Positions 38,930-39,982 of a stretch of DNA of 39,982 nucleotides are shown here, one piece after another (position 1 is the stretch's first letter; every line of letters begins with the position of its first letter). The translations under genes were made by a program, and so were the position numbers. The notes below the pieces were generated by a model. It had not been told where the DNA came from and did not search any database. It was given only the letters and a program-made list of their open reading frames with translations. This stretch comes from a virus: positions 1 through 39,982 of the IMG/VR virus record IMGVR_UViG_3300027486_000009, one strand, 5' to 3'.

Positions 38930-39982
38930 ATGACATTCAGTAAAAGTAATAACCCCCGTACCGAAAAAACGGTAGAGGCAAAGGCAAAGTTACTAGCCCT
39001 GGTAGCCCAGGGCATGGGTGCTCCTAGGGCCATGGTTCAGATAGGCTATAAGGAAGATACCTTACGTATCTGGATTAGCCGCGACAAAAAATTTGCCCGT
39101 GATTTGGAAGACGCCAAGGCAGATGCCAAAAATAACTCCACCATCTCTCTCGGAGTGGCAAAGGATGAGATTTCTTTTTCACAGTTTTCTGAAGTATTTT
39201 TAAACCAGCAGGTCTTTCCACACCATCAAGATTGGATTGACCTACTAGAAGGTTACGAACCTTCATGGCTGCACGAGTCTATGATTTACGAAGACGGGGA
39301 CCAGAACCGCTTATTGGTAAATGTACCCCCTGAGCATGCCAAGTCAACCGTGGTAACGGTTAACTACTCTACCTACCGAATTGCCCTTAATCCTAATGTG
39401 CGCATTATTGTGGTCAGTAAGACCCTTAACAAAGCGCGAGAGTTTGTCTATGCAATTAAGCAAAGACTATCCCACCCACGTTGGCTAAAGTTACAAACAG
39501 CCTATGGACCTGAGGGTGGCTGGAAACAGGACGCTGATACTTGGAAGGTAGACACGGTTTACCTAGGCAGCGATGCTAGAGACTCCTCCGAAAAAGACCC
39601 AACCATTCAAGCACTTGGTATGGGTGGTCAGATTTACGGTGCTCGTGCTGACCTGATTATCTTGGATGACTGCATTACCACTGCCAATGCCCATGAGTGG
39701 GATAAGCAGATTAACTGGTTACAAAAAGAAGTTATTACCCGTTTGGGTAAGAATGGCAAATTGTTAATTGTAGGGACACGAATTGCGGCGAATGATTTTT
39801 ATAAAGAACTTCGTAATCCGAAGCATTGGTCTGGTGGTAAGTGCCCATTTACTTACATGGCTATGCCTGCGGTATTGGAGTATGGGGAGAAACCAGAAGA
39901 CTGGGTAACCCTTTGGCCTAAGTCTGACCATCCTTGGGATGGAGACGAAGATGAATTACCCGATGAGCAAGGGCTATATCCC
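38930..39982 (+). CDS. terL: Terminase large subunit, N-terminal part (partial, 3' end outside window), with fused HTH
   Basis: The frame is open to the last base (351 codons). Start ATG 38930 has AAAAGGGA upstream. Residues about 20-60 (AKLLALVAQGMGAPRAMVQI then YKEDTLRIWISRDKKFARDL) form a helix-turn-helix like the DNA-binding part of small terminase subunits. Next come the ATPase Walker A VPPEHAKST (132-140, Lys138), Walker B LIILDD (242-247) and the start of motif III. The ATPase packages DNA and the fused HTH may read the packaging site. No separate small subunit gene was found. The last 257 bases match the window's left end in diverged form. Confidence 0.9.
   Translation, partial: MTFSKSNNPRTEKTVEAKAKLLALVAQGMGAPRAMVQIGYKEDTLRIWISRDKKFARDLEDAKADAKNNSTISLGVAKDEISFSQFSEVFLNQQVFPHHQDWIDLLEGYEPSWLHESMIYEDGDQNRLLVNVPPEHAKSTVVTVNYSTYRIALNPNVRIIVVSKTLNKAREFVYAIKQRLSHPRWLKLQTAYGPEGGWKQDADTWKVDTVYLGSDARDSSEKDPTIQALGMGGQIYGARADLIILDDCITTANAHEWDKQINWLQKEVITRLGKNGKLLIVGTRIAANDFYKELRNPKHWSGGKCPFTYMAMPAVLEYGEKPEDWVTLWPKSDHPWDGDEDELPDEQGLYP
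39726..39982 (+). repeat. Right copy of diverged terminal overlap inside terL
   Basis: This is homologous to 1-254 in the same reading frame, with one additional codon at about 39950 (DEDEL here, DDET there). If the element is circular, the unit is 39,725 bp. The two copies would then represent different strain alleles, or two real terL segments. Confidence 0.9.

Noticed and set aside
39075-39266. 63-aa minus-strand frame in terL
   Set aside because: It is fully inside the terminase gene, which has clear motifs, and has no supporting signal.
1-39982. CRISPR array or integrated-element attachment sites
   Set aside because: No regularly spaced identical repeats were seen, and no integrase or tRNA-flanked att-like duplication was recognised.

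Overview
The window reads as one essentially complete tailed-phage genome of about 39.7 kb (class Caudoviricetes, probably with a short podovirus-like tail). The large terminase gene begins at 38930 and runs off the right end. The left end opens in the same protein at the matching codon, so the sequence closes into a circle or permuted unit of about 39,725 bp. The two copies of the shared 254-257 bp are not identical: 10 of 84 residues differ and there is one extra codon. No integrase, repressor, DNA polymerase, RNA polymerase or tape-measure gene was recognised. The host is probably an actinobacterium: the phage carries a WhiB-like iron-sulfur regulator, a DUF4192-like protein, and many small proteins resembling those of actinophages. 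Moderate AT-richness and resemblance to environmental phage proteins suggest a low-GC aquatic actinobacterium; this is inference.

Rightward late block (38930 through the circle to 27195). Terminase is followed by portal, a proteasome-beta/HslV-like Ntn hydrolase that is the best prohead-protease candidate, and two small proteins. Next come four large proteins, including one of 1692 aa, that are probably internal or ejection proteins. Then follow scaffold, major capsid protein, two small conserved proteins, six consecutive lysine-rich mini-proteins, a GT-A glycosyltransferase, and a connector-like protein. A long fibre locus comes after that, with duplicated modules, a polyglycine adhesin-like protein and one opposite-strand gene. 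The block ends with a large tail protein and the lysis genes: a one-TM protein, an M15-like endopeptidase and a holin-like protein. Many genes are coupled by TAATG or ATGA overlaps.

A strong bidirectional terminator (27233-27268) separates this from the leftward block (38378 down to 27275). Read in transcription order, that block holds three Cys-rich mini-proteins, a probably well-expressed 103-aa protein, a run of tiny overlapping genes, and a signal-bearing transglycosylase-like protein. It continues with conserved accessory proteins (DUF4192-like, DUF932-like), a RecB-like exonuclease, a Zn-binding protein, a RecA-fold helicase, a resolvase-like nuclease and a primase split over two ORFs. 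It ends with an Nmad1-like protein, a sigma-region-4-like protein, zinc-ribbon proteins, WhiB and a second small nuclease.

The only long non-coding stretch (38379-38929) lies between the divergent blocks. It is packed with inverted repeats and includes a perfect CRP/GlxR-type box, and it is the best candidate for the main control region and/or origin. The items most worth follow-up are the proteasome-like protease in the head operon, the helix-turn-helix fused to the terminase large subunit, the structured control region, the split primase, the reverse-strand gene in the fibre locus, and the diverged terminal overlap.
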